DNA of 44,684 nt from the IMG/VR virus record IMGVR_UViG_3300045257_000140, positions 1-44,684 of that record; one strand, written 5' to 3'. The DNA comes from a virus. Shown here piece by piece: positions 44,259 to 44,684 of this stretch (position 1 is its first letter; every line of letters starts with the position of its first letter). Under the pieces are notes generated by a model. The model saw nothing but the letters and a program-made list of their open reading frames with translations, had not been told where the DNA came from and did not search any database. Made by a program: the position numbers and the translations under genes.

Positions 44259-44684
44259 GGCCTGAACTCCCTTAGCACTTGCGGAAGTAGATCGATCTGC
44301 TCCGGGCTCATCTGCGGATGGATGCCGACATAGCAGGCATGGTCGTGCAGGAAGTTGGCTCCGGTCAGCGGCCCAGCGATGCGATGCTTGATCTTCTGGA
44401 GCGCCGGCTGTCGCGCCATGTTCCCGGCGACGAGCGGCCTATTCTCAATACCGTGGGCTTCGAGATGCGTCAGGAGCTTGGCCTTGAAGTCACCGCGACA
44501 GACCAGCGGGAAAGCGAACGGGACGGCCCCTGGCTGCCACTTGATGGGCTGGAAGTGATCCTGATTCAGGGCAGCAGTCCAGATCCGCGCGATGGACCGG
44601 CGCGCATGAACCCACGGTTCGCGCTTGGCGAACTGCACCAGGCCGATAGCCGCGCGCACATCATCTCCGCGCAAGTTATAGCCG
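44255..44684 (-). CDS. ColD-like 3-dehydratase, C-terminal part (runs off the window)
   Basis: The last ~143 residues of a second copy or allele of the enzyme at 339-1607. The protein differs from it at only two or three residues (for example QMSPEQ against QMTPEQ, LPQVL against LPEVL) although many silent changes are present, which shows selection for function in both copies. Confidence 0.8.
   Translation of the reverse strand, partial: GYNLRGDDVRAAIGLVQFAKREPWVHARRSIARIWTAALNQDHFQPIKWQPGAVPFAFPLVCRGDFKAKLLTHLEAHGIENRPLVAGNMARQPALQKIKHRIAGPLTGANFLHDHACYVGIHPQMSPEQIDLLPQVLREFRP

Larger units (their letters stand above)
43795..44684. repeat. Right copy of imperfect terminal repeat
   Basis: Matches 1-768 with scattered, mostly silent differences and an extra ~122 bases that make up the 42-codon ORF at 44130-44258. 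Joining the copies gives a unit of about 43.8 kb. Confidence 0.9.

Noticed and set aside
1-44684. Integrase, cI-like repressor, DNA polymerase, RNA polymerase, IS element
   Set aside because: None was found on either strand; a temperate life style cannot be supported from this sequence.

Overview
The window is almost certainly a tailed double-stranded DNA phage (siphovirus-like) or prophage. It is GC-rich and tightly packed, with stop and start codons that overlap repeatedly (ATGA, GTGA, TGATG). It carries a complete HK97-type head and tail morphogenesis module but no integrase, recognisable cI-type repressor, DNA polymerase or RNA polymerase. Replication would therefore rely on a phage primase-helicase plus host enzymes. 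The host cannot be named from the sequence.

Layout. (1) 1-2827, minus strand: the first part of a glycan-modification operon (a GT11 fucosyltransferase-like enzyme, a ColD/RfbH-like PLP sugar 3-dehydratase, and the start of a GT10 fucosyltransferase-like enzyme) with small cysteine-rich genes. (2) 3120-3976: a small wHTH-like gene, strong hairpins, an odd tRNA-Asn and a strong promoter. (3) 4024-23458, plus strand: terminase, a portal-MuF fusion, protease, major capsid protein, an HNH endonuclease, two related putative decoration proteins flanking a glycosyltransferase, head-tail connectors, tail tube, tape measure, tail hub and a beta-helix tailspike. (4) 23455-27395: secreted proteins, a lysozyme-like transglycosylase and several small membrane or coiled-coil genes that look like a lysis cassette. 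(5) 37723 down to 27475, minus strand: a roughly 10 kb early-type operon driven by a good sigma70-like promoter beside a perfect 22-bp palindrome. It holds the DUF6745-like pair with a 378-bp tandem repeat, a single-strand-annealing-like protein with a RecB-like nuclease, many tiny Cys-rich (probably zinc-binding) proteins, a cytosine-5 methyltransferase and a RusA resolvase. (6) 38087-41512, plus strand: primase-helicase, an iteron-like cluster that may be the origin, and a second HNH gene. (7) 44684-41509, minus strand: ColD-like C-terminus, GT10, GT2, an FkbM-like methyltransferase and small genes.

The two ends repeat each other imperfectly (1-768 against 43795-44684). Joining them gives a circular or circularly permuted map of about 43.8 kb in which regions (7) and (1) become one continuous glycan operon. 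The copies differ by scattered, mostly silent changes and by one 42-codon small gene, so they are two natural variants (or tandem paralogues), not a simple assembly duplicate.

How it may work together (inference): early functions are read leftward from the switch region near 37.7-38.1 kb, replication genes rightward from the same region, and late genes rightward from the 3949 promoter. The ColD-like enzyme acts in known pathways on a GDP-sugar intermediate of GDP-fucose, and two fucosyltransferase-type enzymes sit beside it. This suggests the phage attaches a fucose- or 3-deoxyfucose (colitose)-type sugar to the host surface or to its own particle.
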